Notes: generated by a model not told the origin, from the sequence alone. 64,000 bases of DNA from Lutibaculum sp963816555 (GCA_963816555.1 CAWFLD010000002.1:124001-188000); one strand, 5' to 3'. Numbered from the stretch's first letter, positions 43,444 through 53,304 are shown. Program-made: numbers and translations.

Positions 43444-44950
43444 ATGATGAACCTCTCCGTGGCCGCGAAAGAAAAGGCCAACACGGGCGTGGAAGGGCTC
43501 GACGACGTCCTCGCAGGGGGGCTGTCTCGAGGGCACGTGTTCCTCCTGGAGGGCAACCCCGGCACCGGCAAGACCACGATCGCGCTGAGCTTCCTGCGCA
43601 GCGGTGCCGAGCTGGGCGAGCGCGGCCTCTACATCACCCTGTCGGAAACCGACGAGGAGCTGCGCGACGGCGCCGCGTCCCACGGATGGGATCTGCCCGA
43701 CCTGATCGAGGTCTTCGAGCTCGTTCCCGCCGGAGAGCCTGCTCGACCCGAACGCGCAGCAGAGCCTCCTCTACTCGTCGGACCTCGAGCTCGGCGAGAC
43801 GACGAAGATGATCTTCGAGGCGATCGAGAGGGTGAAGCCGACGCGGGTCGTGCTCGACAGCCTCTCCGAGATCCGCCTGCTCGCCCAGAGCTCGCTGCGC
43901 TACCGCCGCCAGATCCTCGCTCTGAAGCATTATTTCGCCCGCCACGGCGCGACGGTGCTGCTGCTCGACGACATGACGTCGGACACGCTCGACAAGACGG
44001 TGCACAGCGTCGTGCACGGCGTCGTGCGGCTCGAGGAGCTCGCGCCGAACTACGGGGCGGAACGGCGGCGCATGCGCGTCATCAAGTATCGCGGCCAGGC
44101 CTTCCGCGGCGGCTTCCACGACTTCACGATCAGGACGGGCGGCGTCGAGGTCTTCCCGCGTCTCGTGGCGGCGGAGCATCGCAGCCCGGGCGGCGGCCTC
44201 CAGATGTCGAGCGGCATCGGCGAGCTCGACGCGCTGCTGGGCGGCGGCGTCGAGAAGGGCTCGTCGGCCCTCGTGCTCGGGCCCGCGGGCACCGGCAAGA
44301 GCCTGTTCGTCCTGCAGTTCCTGGCCGCTGCCATCAAGCGCGGCGAGAGGGCGGCGCTGTTCATCTTCGACGAGGAGCTCGGCCTGCTGTTCAGGCGGGC
44401 GCGGTCGATGGGCTTCGACCTGCAGGCGATGCGCGACAGCGGGCACCTGCACGTCGAACAGGTCGATGCCGCCGAGATCTCGCCGGGCGAGTTCGCCTAC
44501 CGGGTGCGCGAGCGGGTCGGCGAGGCCGGCGCCACGAGCGTCGCCATCGACAGCCTGAACGGCTACGAGGCGGCCATGCCCGAGGAAAACGCGCTGATCC
44601 TGCACGTCCACGAGCTGCTGCAGTATCTCAACCGGCAGGGCGCCACGACCTTCCTGACGGTCGCGCAGCACGGCCTGATCGGCGACATGCAGACGCCCGT
44701 CGACGTGACCTATCTCGCCGACACCGTCGTGCTGCTGCGCTATTTCGAGGCGCTCGGCAGGGTCAAGCGGGCGGTCTCCGTCATCAAGAAGCGCACGGGG
44801 CGCCACGAGGACACGATCCGCGAGTTCTCGATCGGGGCGCAGGGCCTGTCGCTCGGGCCGCCCCTCACCGGCTTCCAGGGGGTTCTCAGGGGAACGCCGA
44901 CCTATGTCGGCGACGCCAAGCCCCTTTTCGAGGGGACGGTGCCTCGGTGA
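43444..44950 (+). pseudogene. KaiC-like circadian-clock family ATPase (double domain), one frameshift
   Basis: This RecA-type ATPase has two KaiC domains. Domain 1 has Walker A GNPGTGKTTIALSF and Walker B RVVLDSLSEIRLL; domain 2 has GPAGTGKSLFVLQF, the glutamate pair FIFDEELGLLFRRARS and Walker B VAIDSLNGYEAA. The tail VIKKRTGRHEDTIREFSIGAQGLSLGPPLTGFQGVLRGTP is typical of KaiC-like proteins outside cyanobacteria. An indel near 43737 joins IEVFELVPA to ESLLDPNAQQSLLYSSDLELGETTKM. Repaired length is about 500 residues. There is no kaiA or kaiB nearby. Its stop overlaps the following histidine kinase (GTGA), implying one signalling module. Confidence 0.85.
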
Positions 44951-46986
44951 CGGCTGCCGACGCGAGATGTGCGCTGGTCCTTGCGCCGATCGGACGGGAT
45001 GCCACCGTCGCGGTCAGGCCTTCTGCGCGAGGCCGGGATGGCCGCCAGAACCTGCCCCGATCTCGAAGCGCTGCGGGACGCGATCGACGAAGACGTGACG
45101 TTCATCGTCGTGAGCGAGGAAGCCGCACGCGGCGCGGGCCTGCGCGGCGTGGTGGAGCGGATCGCCGAGCAGCCCGCCTGGTCGGACCTCGCCTGCATCC
45201 TTCTGACGCATCGCGGCGGCGGCCCCGAGCGCAACCCGGAGGCGTCGCGCCTCGCGGATGCCTTCGGCAACGTGACGTTCGTGGAGCGCCCGTTCCACCC
45301 GACGACCTTCATCAGCGCGGCCCGCACGGCGTTCAGGGGCCGCCAGCGCCAGTACGAGGCGCGGGCAAGGCTCGTCGAGCTCCGCGAGAGCGAGGAACGG
45401 CTGAAGATCGCCCTCACGGCCGGCCGGCTCGGGACGTGGGAGCTCGACGTGGCGACCGGCGCGCTGATCTCGTCGGAGACGTGCCGGGCGCATTTCGGGC
45501 GCTTCGGCGACGAGGCGTTCGGCTATGGCGACCTCATGGCGAGCGTCCTGCCGAGGATCTGCCGGCCGTGCGCGGCGCCGTCGAGCACAGCGCGGAGACG
45601 GGCGAGGACTGTGCGGTCGAGTGCCGCGTGGTGTGGCCCGACCACAGCGTCCACTGGATCGAGATCCGGGCGCGCGTCGTGACGGAGCCTGCGAGCGGAC
45701 GAGCCTCGTCGGCGTGTCGCGCGAGGTCACGGAGCAGAAGGCCTTCGAGGAGAACCTGCGCACGCTCAACGAGACGCTGGAAGGGCGCGTGGCGGAGCGG
45801 ACGGCCGAGCTGACGCAGGCGCACCAGGCGGTTCTCGAGGAAAGCGGGCAGCGCGAGCGCGCGGAGGTCCAGCTCCGCCAGTCCCAGAAGATGGAGGCGG
45901 TGGGGCAGCTGACCGGCGGGATCGCCCACGACTTCAACAACCTGCTGATGGCCGTGCTCAGCAACCTCGACCTCCTGAGCCGGCACCTCGACGGCGATCC
46001 GAAGGCGGCGCGGCTGGTCGACGGGGCGCTGCAGGGCGCCCGCCGCGGCGCCGCGCTGACCCAGCGCCTGCTCGCCTTCGCCCGCCGGCAGGAGCTGCAC
46101 GTCGCGCCGACCGACATCTGCGCCCTCGTGCGCGGCATGGTGCCGCTTCTGGAGAAGTCCGTCGGGCCGGCGGTCGAGATGCGGGTCGAGCTGGCCGACG
46201 GCCTGCCTATGACGCTCGTCGACGGCAACCAGCTCGAGCTGGCGCTTCTCAACCTCGTCCTGAACGCGCGCGACGCGATGCCCGATGGCGGGAGCCTGAC
46301 GATCCGCGCGATGCGGCCCGCCGACGCGGCTCCGGAGGAGCTTTCCGGCGACGGCTACGTGCTCCTGAGCGTCGCCGACACGGGCACCGGCATGGACGCG
46401 GAGACGATGGCGAAGGCCATCGAGCCGTTCTTCTCGACGAAGGGCGTGGGCAAGGGAACGGGCCTCGGGCTCTCCATGATCCACGGGTCTCGCGCAGCAG
46501 CTCGACGGGACGCTGCGGCTCGAGAGCACGATCGGCCTCGGGACCACGGCGGAGCTCTGGCTGCCGGCGACGCAGGGCCGCGACGCCGTCGAGACGGCGG
46601 ACGCCGCGCCCGCGGCCGGTGCGGCGGCTCCGACCCGGCGCGCCGTCGTCCTGTTCGTCGACGACGACGCCCTCATCGCGATGAGCACGGTCGACATGCT
46701 CGAGGATCTCGGCCACGAGGTGATCGAGGCGAACTCCGCCATGGAGGCGCTGCGGGCGCTTCGGGAGAACCCGGCGATCGAGCTGATGATCACCGACTAC
46801 TCGATGCCGAAGATGACCGGCACGGAGCTGGCGTCCGAGGCACGGCGGCTGCGCCCGGACCTGCCGATCCTGCTGGCGACGGGCTATGCGGAGCTGAACG
46901 AGACCAACGGCATGGTGCTGCCGCGGCTCGGCAAGCCCTACGTCCAGGAGCAGCTCGCGGCCGAGATCGCCAAGCTCGTCGGTTAG
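44947..46986 (+). pseudogene. Hybrid sensor histidine kinase/response regulator, frameshifted
   Basis: The order is: an N-terminal receiver-like or unknown domain (LREAGMAARTCPDLEALRDAI...FVERPFHPTTFISAARTAFRGR), a PAS-like domain (LKIALTAGRLGTWELDVATG), a coiled coil, a HisKA box with H in MEAVGQLTGGIAHDFNNLLMAVLSNLD, and HATPase_c motifs (LELALLNLVLNARDAMPDGG, VADTGTGMD, GKGTGLGLSMIHG). The C-terminal receiver (VVLFVDDDALIAMSTVDMLEDLG...LMITDYSMPKMTG...GKPY) has phospho-acceptor D in ITDYSMP. Frame changes occur near 45020, 45550, 45695 and 46490. The GTG start overlaps the KaiC-like stop. It probably phosphotransfers within a KaiC-linked stress or light response. Confidence 0.82.
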
Positions 46987-47102
46987 CGCGGGTGCCGGGG
47001 CGGGCGTCCTCCGCCCGTCGCCGGCATCCGAAGCTGCGGGAACGGCCGATCCGCCGCGCGGCAGGGGTGCTTTCCCGCCGGCGGCCGGCCATCGTGCTGC
47101 CG

Positions 47103-47594
47103 TCAGAGCGTGCGGCAGAGCTCCTCGAGCTGGTCGCACGCCTTGCCCCAGCCTTCGTGGAAGCCCATCGCCTCGTGTGCCTTGCGGTCCTCGACCGTCC
47201 AGTGCCTGGCGATCGCGGTGTAGCGGGTCTTCCCGCCTTCGTCCTCCATCGTGACGATGGCGGTGAAGAACGGCTTGTCCGACGGCACCCACGCCTCGAC
47301 ATAGGCGTCGGTAAAGACGATCCGCTCGTTCTTCACGACCTCCAGGTAGATGCCCCGGTTGGGGAATTCCTCGCCGTTCGGGCCGTTCATCACGATGTAG
47401 CTCGACCCGCCGGGCCGGACGTCGATCTCGGCGTGGGAGACCCGCCAGGGCCTGGGGCAGAACCACTGCTTGAGAAGCTCCGGCTCGGTCCACGCGCGGA
47501 AGATCTTCTCGCGCGGCGCGTCGATCAGCCGGTTCAGCACGAGCTCGCGGTCCTCGATCGGACCCGCGGTCGTCATGCAAGGGTTGTCGGTCAT
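47103..47594 (-). CDS. SRPBCC/AHSA1-family protein
   Basis: This 163-residue START-like fold protein opens with TAGPIEDRELVLNRLIDAPREKIFRAWTEPELLKQWFCPRPW, the standard AHSA1 domain, then IDVRPGGSSYIVMNGPNGEEFPNRGIYLEVVKNERIVFTDAY and a C-terminal helix GWGKACDQLEELCRTL. Such proteins bind hydrophobic ligands or modulate chaperones and are frequent in ECF-sigma-linked clusters. The start MTDNPCMTT at 47594 follows a GGAGAGA ribosome site. It is the last gene of a run that includes VOC and sigma factor genes. Confidence 0.9.
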   Translation of the reverse strand: MTDNPCMTTAGPIEDRELVLNRLIDAPREKIFRAWTEPELLKQWFCPRPWRVSHAEIDVRPGGSSYIVMNGPNGEEFPNRGIYLEVVKNERIVFTDAYVEAWVPSDKPFFTAIVTMEDEGGKTRYTAIARHWTVEDRKAHEAMGFHEGWGKACDQLEELCRTL

Positions 47595-47608
47595 GGAGTC
47601 TCTCCGTT

Positions 47609-48031
47609 TCACTCGGCCGGTGTCGTGCCGAAGGCCCAGACGACGCCGAAGGGATCCTTCACCATCCCGTAGCGGTCGCCCCAGAACTGCAGCGCCATCG
47701 GCATGACGACGGTGCAGCCGGCTGCGACGGCGCGCTCGAACCACGCGTCGGCATCGTCCACGTGCAGGTGCAGGTTGAAGCCGTCATGGGCGGCGGCCGG
47801 GTACCCGTGCTCGGGCATCGGGTCCATCAGCATGATCGAGCCGCCATTGACGTCGATCCGGCTGTTGAGGATGCGGCCATCCTCCATCCGGGCGCGCTCG
47901 CCGATCTCCTCGGCGCCGAGCGCGCGCCTGTAGAAGTCGATCGCCCGCTCCGCGCCGTCGAGCATCAGGTACGGCACGACGCCGCCCCTCAGTGCCTGCC
48001 GGTCCGCCTTGGGTCTCTCTGCAACGGTCAT
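47609..48031 (-). CDS. VOC family protein (PhnB/glyoxalase-like)
   Basis: This 140-residue protein of the glyoxalase/bleomycin-resistance fold has paired beta-alpha-beta modules: VVPYLMLDGAERAIDFYRRALGAEEIGERARMEDGRILNSRIDVNGGSIMLMDPMPEHG, then HLHVDDADAWFERAVAAGCTVVMPMALQFWGDRYGMVKDPFGVVWAFGT. It resembles PhnB-type VOC proteins of unknown substrate. It lies 30 bases downstream of the ECF sigma gene and 14 bases upstream of the SRPBCC gene, forming part of the same minus-strand group. Confidence 0.9.
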   Translation of the reverse strand: MTVAERPKADRQALRGGVVPYLMLDGAERAIDFYRRALGAEEIGERARMEDGRILNSRIDVNGGSIMLMDPMPEHGYPAAAHDGFNLHLHVDDADAWFERAVAAGCTVVMPMALQFWGDRYGMVKDPFGVVWAFGTTPAE

Positions 48032-48061
48032 CGCCGCCTCCCTTTCCTGCCTGCGACATCC

Positions 48062-49372
48062 TCAGGACGCTGCGCCGCCTCCCGATCCGACATCGGCCGG
48101 CGACGTTTTTCGCTGCGCGTCCCGGGCGTCGGCGCCGGCGCCCAGCCTGTCGATCTCGTGGCGGATATGGGCCGCCTCGGCGGCGGACCCCGCGAGCGCG
48201 ATCGCCCGCTGGAACGCCTCGCGGGCCTCGGCCGGCCGGCCGAGCTGGCGCAGCAGCGCGCCCCGCAGTCCGTGCAGGTAGAAATAGCCGTCGAGGCGGT
48301 CGCGCAGCGGCTCGACGAGCGCGAGAGCCGCCGCCGGTCCCTCGACCTTGGACAGGGCGACGGCCCTGTTGAGCGTCACGACAGGCGAGGGCTCGATCTG
48401 CTCGAGGCGCCGGTAGAGAAGCTCGATCTGCGGCCAGTCGGTCTCGCCGGCCGTCGCCGCGCGGTCGTGCAGCGCGGCGATCGCCGCCTGGACCTGGTAG
48501 GGACCGGGCCTGCGGTGGCGCATCGCCTTGTCGACGAGAGCGAGCCCCTCCGTGATCGCGGCGCGGTTCCACAGCGCCCGTTCCTGATCCTCGAGAAGCA
48601 CGATGCGGCCCTCCGCGTCGAGGCGGGCCGGCGTGCGGGCATCCTGCAGCAGGAGAAGCGCGAGAAGGCCCATGACCTCCGGCTCGACCGGGTAGAGGCG
48701 CAGGAGGAGGCGGGCGAGCCTGATCGCCTCCGCGCACAGCGTCTCGCGCTGCGCCGCCTCGGCGCCGCTGGCCGAGTAGCCCTCGTTGAAGACGAGGTAG
48801 ACCATCGCCATCACCGCGCCGAGCCGCTCCGCCCGCTCGACGGGCCCCGGCGCCTCGAACGGAACGCCGGCTCTGGCGACGCGCGCCTTGGCCCGCGTGA
48901 TGCGCTGCTCCATCGCCTTGTCCCCGACGAGGAAGGCGCGGGCGATCTGCTGCACGGTGAGGCCGGAGACGATGCGCAGGGCGAGCGCGATCTGCTGGGT
49001 CGCCGGGAGGTCGGGATGGCAGCAGATGAAGAGAAGCCTCAGGATGTCGTCGCGGTAGCGCTCGCCGTCGAGCCGCTCCACCGCCTGGTCCTCGGCGTCG
49101 TCGAGATCCGAGAGCGCCGCCTCGTCCTCGATCGGGGCCTGCCTGGCGCGGCGACGGGCGGCGTCGACGCCGCTGTTGCGCCCGACGAGGATGAGCCAGG
49201 CGGCGGGGTCGCGCGGCGGCCCCTGCTCGGGCCACTTCCCCAGCGCCTTGAGGCAGGCCTCCTGGAAGGCCTCCTCCGCCGCGTCGAGGTCGCGGAAGTA
49301 GCGCAGGAGCGCCGCGACCGCCTTCGGCCGCGCGGCAGCGAGCGCCCCCGCGATCCAGCCGTCGTCGATCAT
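48062..49372 (-). CDS. ECF RNA polymerase sigma factor with long C-terminal extension (ECF42-like)
   Basis: This 436-residue protein starts with sigma region 2 (ALLRYFRDLDAAEEAFQEACLKALGKWPEQGPPRDPAAWLILVGRN) and region 4 (ATQQIALALRIVSGLTVQQIARAFLVGDKAMEQRITRAKARV). A C-terminal extension of about 220 residues with TPR-like helices (VLLEDQERALWNRAAITEGLALVDKAMRHR, VVTLNRAVALSKVEGPAAALALVEPL) follows. That layout and the adjacent DGPF/YCII gene define the ECF42-type group, which lacks a classical anti-sigma factor. The start overlaps the DGPF gene stop (ATGA). Confidence 0.92.
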   Translation of the reverse strand: MIDDGWIAGALAAARPKAVAALLRYFRDLDAAEEAFQEACLKALGKWPEQGPPRDPAAWLILVGRNSGVDAARRRARQAPIEDEAALSDLDDAEDQAVERLDGERYRDDILRLLFICCHPDLPATQQIALALRIVSGLTVQQIARAFLVGDKAMEQRITRAKARVARAGVPFEAPGPVERAERLGAVMAMVYLVFNEGYSASGAEAAQRETLCAEAIRLARLLLRLYPVEPEVMGLLALLLLQDARTPARLDAEGRIVLLEDQERALWNRAAITEGLALVDKAMRHRRPGPYQVQAAIAALHDRAATAGETDWPQIELLYRRLEQIEPSPVVTLNRAVALSKVEGPAAALALVEPLRDRLDGYFYLHGLRGALLRQLGRPAEAREAFQRAIALAGSAAEAAHIRHEIDRLGAGADARDAQRKTSPADVGSGGGAAS

Positions 49373-49740
49373 CTGGAGCCGGCGACGGGGCGGTAATGGC
49401 CGATCGGCCTGACCTCGTGCGCGCCGCCCGATCCGATCGCCCGCCCCAGCTCCTGCGCCAGCGCGATGGCCTCGTCGAGCGTCTCGCAGTCGACGACGTA
49501 GAAGCCCAGGAGCTGCTCCTTGGTTTCCGCAAACGGCCCGTCGAGCACGAGGCCGTCGCCGCTCTTGCGCACCGTCGTGGCGGCGGTCGTGGGAAGAAGG
49601 CGCGCGACGGGGCCGAGCCGTCCTTCCCCCTCGACGCGGCGCAGGATGACGTCGAGGCGCGCCATCACCTCGTCGTCCTTCTCCTTGGGCCAGGAGCAGA
49701 CGGCATCTTCGGAATCGTAGCAGAGGATCGCGTAGTGCAT
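49369..49740 (-). CDS. YCII/DGPF-domain protein linked to the ECF sigma factor
   Basis: This 123-residue protein has MHYAILCYDSEDAVCSWPKEKDDEVMARLDVILRRVE and the hallmark DGPFAETKEQLLGFYVVDCETLDEAIALAQEL. DGPF proteins accompany ECF42-type sigma factors and may act as enzymes or small-molecule sensors. The stop overlaps the sigma factor start by four bases, giving strict co-translation. MHYAIL at 49740 is chosen; an in-frame ATG four codons upstream (MVRP) is possible. Confidence 0.9.
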   Translation of the reverse strand: MHYAILCYDSEDAVCSWPKEKDDEVMARLDVILRRVEGEGRLGPVARLLPTTAATTVRKSGDGLVLDGPFAETKEQLLGFYVVDCETLDEAIALAQELGRAIGSGGAHEVRPIGHYRPVAGSR

Positions 49741-49867
49741 CGGTCGGACCATCCTTTTCCCTGCGGCGGATCAGGCCGGGAAGAGCGTTGCGCATCACGA
49801 GGACGCGCGGGGCCCTGGAGATCCGACACGCGGCGACGCAGATATTCCCGCCTCCGCCGCCGTCCGT

Positions 49868-50683
49868 CTATCGCCGCAGGTAGAGCCACAGCGTGACCGG
49901 CGCGAGAAGCACGGTCAGCACGACCGGCGCGATCAGCGCGAGGCCGACATCCGCGGCCGTCGCGCCGCCCCCGAGCAGGCCGCGCAGCGCCGTCGCCATC
50001 AGCGAGATCGGGTTGACGGCGACGAAGGCCTGCAGCCAGCCCGGCATCGTCGCCGGATCCACCATGACGTTCGAGGCGAAGACGAGCGGGAAGAGGAACG
50101 TGAAGCCCACGGTCATGACCGTCGTCGGCGTGCGGATCAGGAGCCCCAGCACGATGAACACCCAGCCGATGCCGAAGCCGATGGCGATCAGCAGCGCGAA
50201 GCCCGCGACGACGCCGGGCAGGCCGTTCTCCGGGCGGTAGCCCAGGAAGAGCCCGATCGTCAGGATGATGCCGCCGGCGATCAGGTGGCGAAGCACGTCG
50301 CCGACCATCAGGCCGGCGAAGGGCGCGAGCGGCCAGATCGGCAGCGAGCGGAAGCGGTCGAACAGGCCCTTGCCGAGATCGGTCGAGAGCCCCATGCCGG
50401 AATAGACCGAGTTGAACGCGACCGTCTGCACCAGGATGCCCGGCAGGAAGTACTGCAGGTAGTCGGTCGCCGAGCCCGCCAGCGCGCCGCCGAACACGAA
50501 GGTGAAGAGCAGCGTGAACATGATCGGCGTCATGATGAGGTCGAAGAGCTGCTCCGGCACGTGCTTGAACTTCAGGACGGCGCGCCAGCCGAAGACGAGC
50601 GCGTTCGACGCCGCCGACGGGCGCGGCGGGCGGGCGACGGCGAAGACGTCCCTCTCGCCGCTCGAAGGCTCGGTCCGGCTCAT
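49868..50683 (-). CDS. ABC-2 type transporter permease (DrrB-like)
   Basis: This 271-residue membrane protein has six hydrophobic segments, including LFDLIMTPIMFTLLFTFVFGGAL, YLQYFLPGILVQTVAFNSVYSGMGL, GGIILTIGLFLGYRPENG and a final LALIAPVVLTVLLAPVTLWLYLRR. The DrrB-family signature region GLSTDLGKGLFDRFRSLPIWPLAPFAGLMVGDVLRHL is present. With the ATPase just upstream it forms an exporter for hydrophobic or antibiotic-like compounds. Its start overlaps the ATPase stop by four bases. Confidence 0.92.
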   Translation of the reverse strand: MSRTEPSSGERDVFAVARPPRPSAASNALVFGWRAVLKFKHVPEQLFDLIMTPIMFTLLFTFVFGGALAGSATDYLQYFLPGILVQTVAFNSVYSGMGLSTDLGKGLFDRFRSLPIWPLAPFAGLMVGDVLRHLIAGGIILTIGLFLGYRPENGLPGVVAGFALLIAIGFGIGWVFIVLGLLIRTPTTVMTVGFTFLFPLVFASNVMVDPATMPGWLQAFVAVNPISLMATALRGLLGGGATAADVGLALIAPVVLTVLLAPVTLWLYLRR

Positions 50684-51693
50684 CGCTTGTCCTCCCCGGT
50701 CTCGTGCGCGTCCGTGCCGCCGGTCAGCGCGAAGAACACCTCCTCGAGGCTCGGCGTGCCCATCGAGAAGGCCGTGATCCCGATGCCGCCCGCGACCAGC
50801 GCGGCGACGGCCTCGCTGGCCTCGGCAGGCGAGCCGACGGGCACGGAGACGATGCCGCCTTCCGGGCTCGACTGGACGCCGGCGCCCAGCCGGCGCTCGA
50901 GGTCGGCTGCCGCGCTCTCCATCTGGCCTGGGTCGGCGAGCGTCACGTGCAGGACGCCCGAGCCGGTGGCGGCCTTGAGCTCGCGGCTCGTGCCCTCGGC
51001 GATCTTGCGGCCGTGGTCGATCACGGCGATGCGCGAGGCGAGCTGGTCGGCCTCCTCGAGATACTGCGTCGTCAGGAGGATCGTGACGCCGGCGCCGGCC
51101 AGCCCGCGGATCATCCGCCACACGCCCTGCCGCGCCTTGGGGTCGAGCCCCGTCGTCGGCTCGTCGAGGAAGAGGACGCCCGGCGTGACGACGAGCGAGG
51201 CGGCGATGTCGAGCCGGCGCCGCATGCCGCCGGAATAGGCCTTCACCTGGCGGGTCGCGGCATCGGCGAGATCGAACGCGGCGAGGAGATCGTCGGCGCG
51301 GGCGCGGGCGCTGCGGCCGCGGAAGCCCCACAGGCGCGCGAGCAGGACGAGGTTCTCCCGGCCCGTCAGGTCCTCGTCGAGCGAGGCGAACTGGCCGGTC
51401 ATGGCGATCGAGCCGCGCACCTGCTCCGGCGCCTCGGCGAGGTCGTGCCCCATGATGGTGGCGGAGCCGCCGTCCGGCTCGGCGAGGGTGGCGAGCATGC
51501 GCATCAGCGTCGTCTTGCCGGCGCCGTTCGGCCCGAGGATCGCGAAGATCGTGCCGCGCGCCACGTCGAGGTCGACGCGGTCGACGGCGGTGAGCTCGCC
51601 GAAGCGCTTGGTCAGGCCGCGCGCCGAGACGGCGAGATCCCCGGCGCCCGAAGCGGCCGCCGCCACGTCGTCCGATGCCACCCGCTCGTTCAT
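50680..51693 (-). CDS. Daunorubicin-resistance-type ABC transporter ATP-binding protein (DrrA-like)
   Basis: This 337-residue ATPase has Walker A LGPNGAGKTTLMRMLATLAEPDGG, signature AYSGGMRRRLDIAASLVVTPGVLFLDEPTTGLDPKARQGVW and H-loop ILLTTQYLEEADQL. The C-terminal DrrA regulatory extension ends SMGTPSLEEVFFALTGG. The start MNERVASDD at 51693 is chosen because AAGGGG lies five bases upstream; upstream in-frame methionines lie in sequence that looks non-coding. It energises the DrrB-like permease as a drug or lipid exporter. Confidence 0.93.
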   Translation of the reverse strand: MNERVASDDVAAAASGAGDLAVSARGLTKRFGELTAVDRVDLDVARGTIFAILGPNGAGKTTLMRMLATLAEPDGGSATIMGHDLAEAPEQVRGSIAMTGQFASLDEDLTGRENLVLLARLWGFRGRSARARADDLLAAFDLADAATRQVKAYSGGMRRRLDIAASLVVTPGVLFLDEPTTGLDPKARQGVWRMIRGLAGAGVTILLTTQYLEEADQLASRIAVIDHGRKIAEGTSRELKAATGSGVLHVTLADPGQMESAAADLERRLGAGVQSSPEGGIVSVPVGSPAEASEAVAALVAGGIGITAFSMGTPSLEEVFFALTGGTDAHETGEDKR

Positions 51694-52036
51694 GAACGCC
51701 CCTTCAACGTGCTGCATGCGCCGCGGCGGCGCGACCGGCTCCCGGGCGCGCGTCGGGCGCGCCATCGCCGTCGCCGAAGCCCGGATCATACGCCGGTCCG
51801 CCGGCACCGCGACCGCCTCTTCCGGGGGGCTGGAGACGGCCGCGCCGGTTCCGCTCCGCCGGCCTCCGCCGGAAAGGCCGCAACATGTCAGGGCGGCATT
51901 CGCCGATCCAGTGATTGTTCCTGATCCTCAGCATCAACGGCCGTGATGGAACGTCGGCGCCGCGGGGCCCGGGTCCTCGCGGCGCCGGGGCCTCTCACCG
52001 TGCCGGCGCCGCCTGTGCGGGCTTGCCGCCGGATTC
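51694..52036. other. Intergenic stretch between DrrA-like and GST genes
   Basis: No gene was found. It contains a GC-rich inverted repeat (51955-51987), listed separately, and presumably the drrA-like promoter, for which no obvious -35/-10 was seen. Confidence 0.5.
51955..51987 (-). terminator. GC hairpin downstream of the GST gene
   Basis: CGGCGCCGCG (51955-51964) and CGCGGCGCCG (51978-51987) are perfect 10-base arms around a 13-base loop, 50 bases beyond the GST stop on the minus strand. No T-run follows, so termination strength is doubtful. Confidence 0.4.
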
Positions 52037-52696
52037 TTAGCGCGGCGCGTGGTCGGCGAAGGGTCGCATCTGGCCGGCGAGCGCCGCCTGGAACGCGGGT
52101 CGTGCCGTCGCGCGCTGCACGAGGCCGGCGAGGGTCGGAAACTCCGCCAGCATGTCCCCGGGCACGTCGCGCAGCACCGAGACGATCATCAGGTCGGCCA
52201 CGGTGAACGCGCCGAGGAAATACTCCCTGGCTCCGAGCGCCGCGGCGATGCTCGCGAGGCGCATCCGCAGGAGCTCGACGACTTCCGGCCGCAGCCGTGC
52301 CGCCGCCTCCCGGTCCTGCATGAAGATGTCCAGCATCGCGATCATCCCGACCGACGGCTCGAGGCTGTTGAGCGCGGCGAAGAGCCAGGAGAGGGCGCGG
52401 TCCCGGTCCTCGGCGGCCGGGGGAAGCAGCGTCTCGCTGGCCTCGGCGATGCGCCACACGATCGCGCCGCTTTCGAACATGGCGCGCCCGTCGATCTCGA
52501 TGACCGGCACCTGCCCGAAGGGCTGGCGCGCGACGTTCCTCGGCTCGCGCTGCGTGCCTTGCGGCAGGAGCTCCACCTCGTAGGGGAATCCCGCCTCCTC
52601 CAGCGCCCATCGCACCCGCAGGTCGCGCACGTGGCCCTGCGCGAAGGAGGGCACCCAATCGAAGGCCGTGACCGTAAGCTTGCAGTTCTTCATCAT
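52037..52696 (-). CDS. Glutathione S-transferase family protein
   Basis: This 219-residue GST has an N-terminal thioredoxin-like domain (LTVTAFDWVPSFAQGHVRDLRVRWALEEAGFPYEVELLP, then cis-proline and Ser contacts in FGQVPVIEIDGRAMFESGAIVWRIAE) and an all-helical C-terminal domain with the N-capping segment FTVADLMIVSVLRDV. It probably conjugates or reduces electrophiles in the cytoplasm. The start MMKNCKLTV at 52696 follows GAGGAAGAAG. It is part of the detoxification-style run between the VOC/DHFR genes and the exporter. Confidence 0.92.
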   Translation of the reverse strand: MMKNCKLTVTAFDWVPSFAQGHVRDLRVRWALEEAGFPYEVELLPQGTQREPRNVARQPFGQVPVIEIDGRAMFESGAIVWRIAEASETLLPPAAEDRDRALSWLFAALNSLEPSVGMIAMLDIFMQDREAAARLRPEVVELLRMRLASIAAALGAREYFLGAFTVADLMIVSVLRDVPGDMLAEFPTLAGLVQRATARPAFQAALAGQMRPFADHAPR

Positions 52697-52818
52697 CTTC
52701 TTCCTCTGACCGTTGGCCGCGCCCCGGCCATCGCGGGGCGATGGGCGGCTCTTTCGTTGCCCGCCGCCGGGCGTTCGAAACGTCGCGTCGCTGCTGCCGG
52801 ACGATGCGAGCCGGAGGA

Positions 52819-53304
52819 CTATGCCGGCCCGGCCACCGCGGCTTCGAGCGCCGCGATGTCGATCTTGCCCATCGTCATCATCGCTTCCATCGCGCGCTTC
52901 GCCGTGGCGCGATCGGCGCTCGTCGTCAGCTCCATCAGCCGCTTCGGCGTGATCTGCCAGGAGAAGCCCCAGCGGTCCTTGCACCAGCCGCAGGCACTCT
53001 CGCGGCCGCCATTCCCGACGATGGCGTCCCAGTAGCGGTCGGTCTCGGCCTGGTCCGCGGTCAGCACCATGAAGCTGACGGCCTCGTTCGGCTTGAAGGT
53101 GGGGCCGCCGTTCAGGCCGAGGAAGGGACGGCCGAGGACGGTGAACTCGACCGTCAGCTCGCTTCCCTCCCGGCCGCCGGGGAAGTCGGAGGCGGCCGCG
53201 TTCGCGCGTCCGACATGGCTGTCCGGGAACGTGGCGGCGTAGAACTCCGCCGCCTTCCTGGCCTCGCCGTGGTCGAACCAGAGGCAGGTCACCAGCTCGT
53301 TCAT
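52819..53304 (-). CDS. VOC family protein (3-demethylubiquinone methyltransferase-like PhnB fold)
   Basis: This 161-residue protein begins MNELVTCLWFDHGEARKAAEFYAATFPDSHVGRANAAASDFPGG and continues ELTVEFTVLGRPFLGLNGGPTFKPNEAVSFMVLTADQAETDRYWDAIVGNGGRESACGWCKDRWGFSWQITPKRL. That pattern belongs to the PhnB-type VOC family often misnamed 3-demethylubiquinone-9 methyltransferase. It is not a SAM enzyme. Its function is unknown. It sits between the DHFR-like gene and the GST gene. Confidence 0.9.
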   Translation of the reverse strand: MNELVTCLWFDHGEARKAAEFYAATFPDSHVGRANAAASDFPGGREGSELTVEFTVLGRPFLGLNGGPTFKPNEAVSFMVLTADQAETDRYWDAIVGNGGRESACGWCKDRWGFSWQITPKRLMELTTSADRATAKRAMEAMMTMGKIDIAALEAAVAGPA

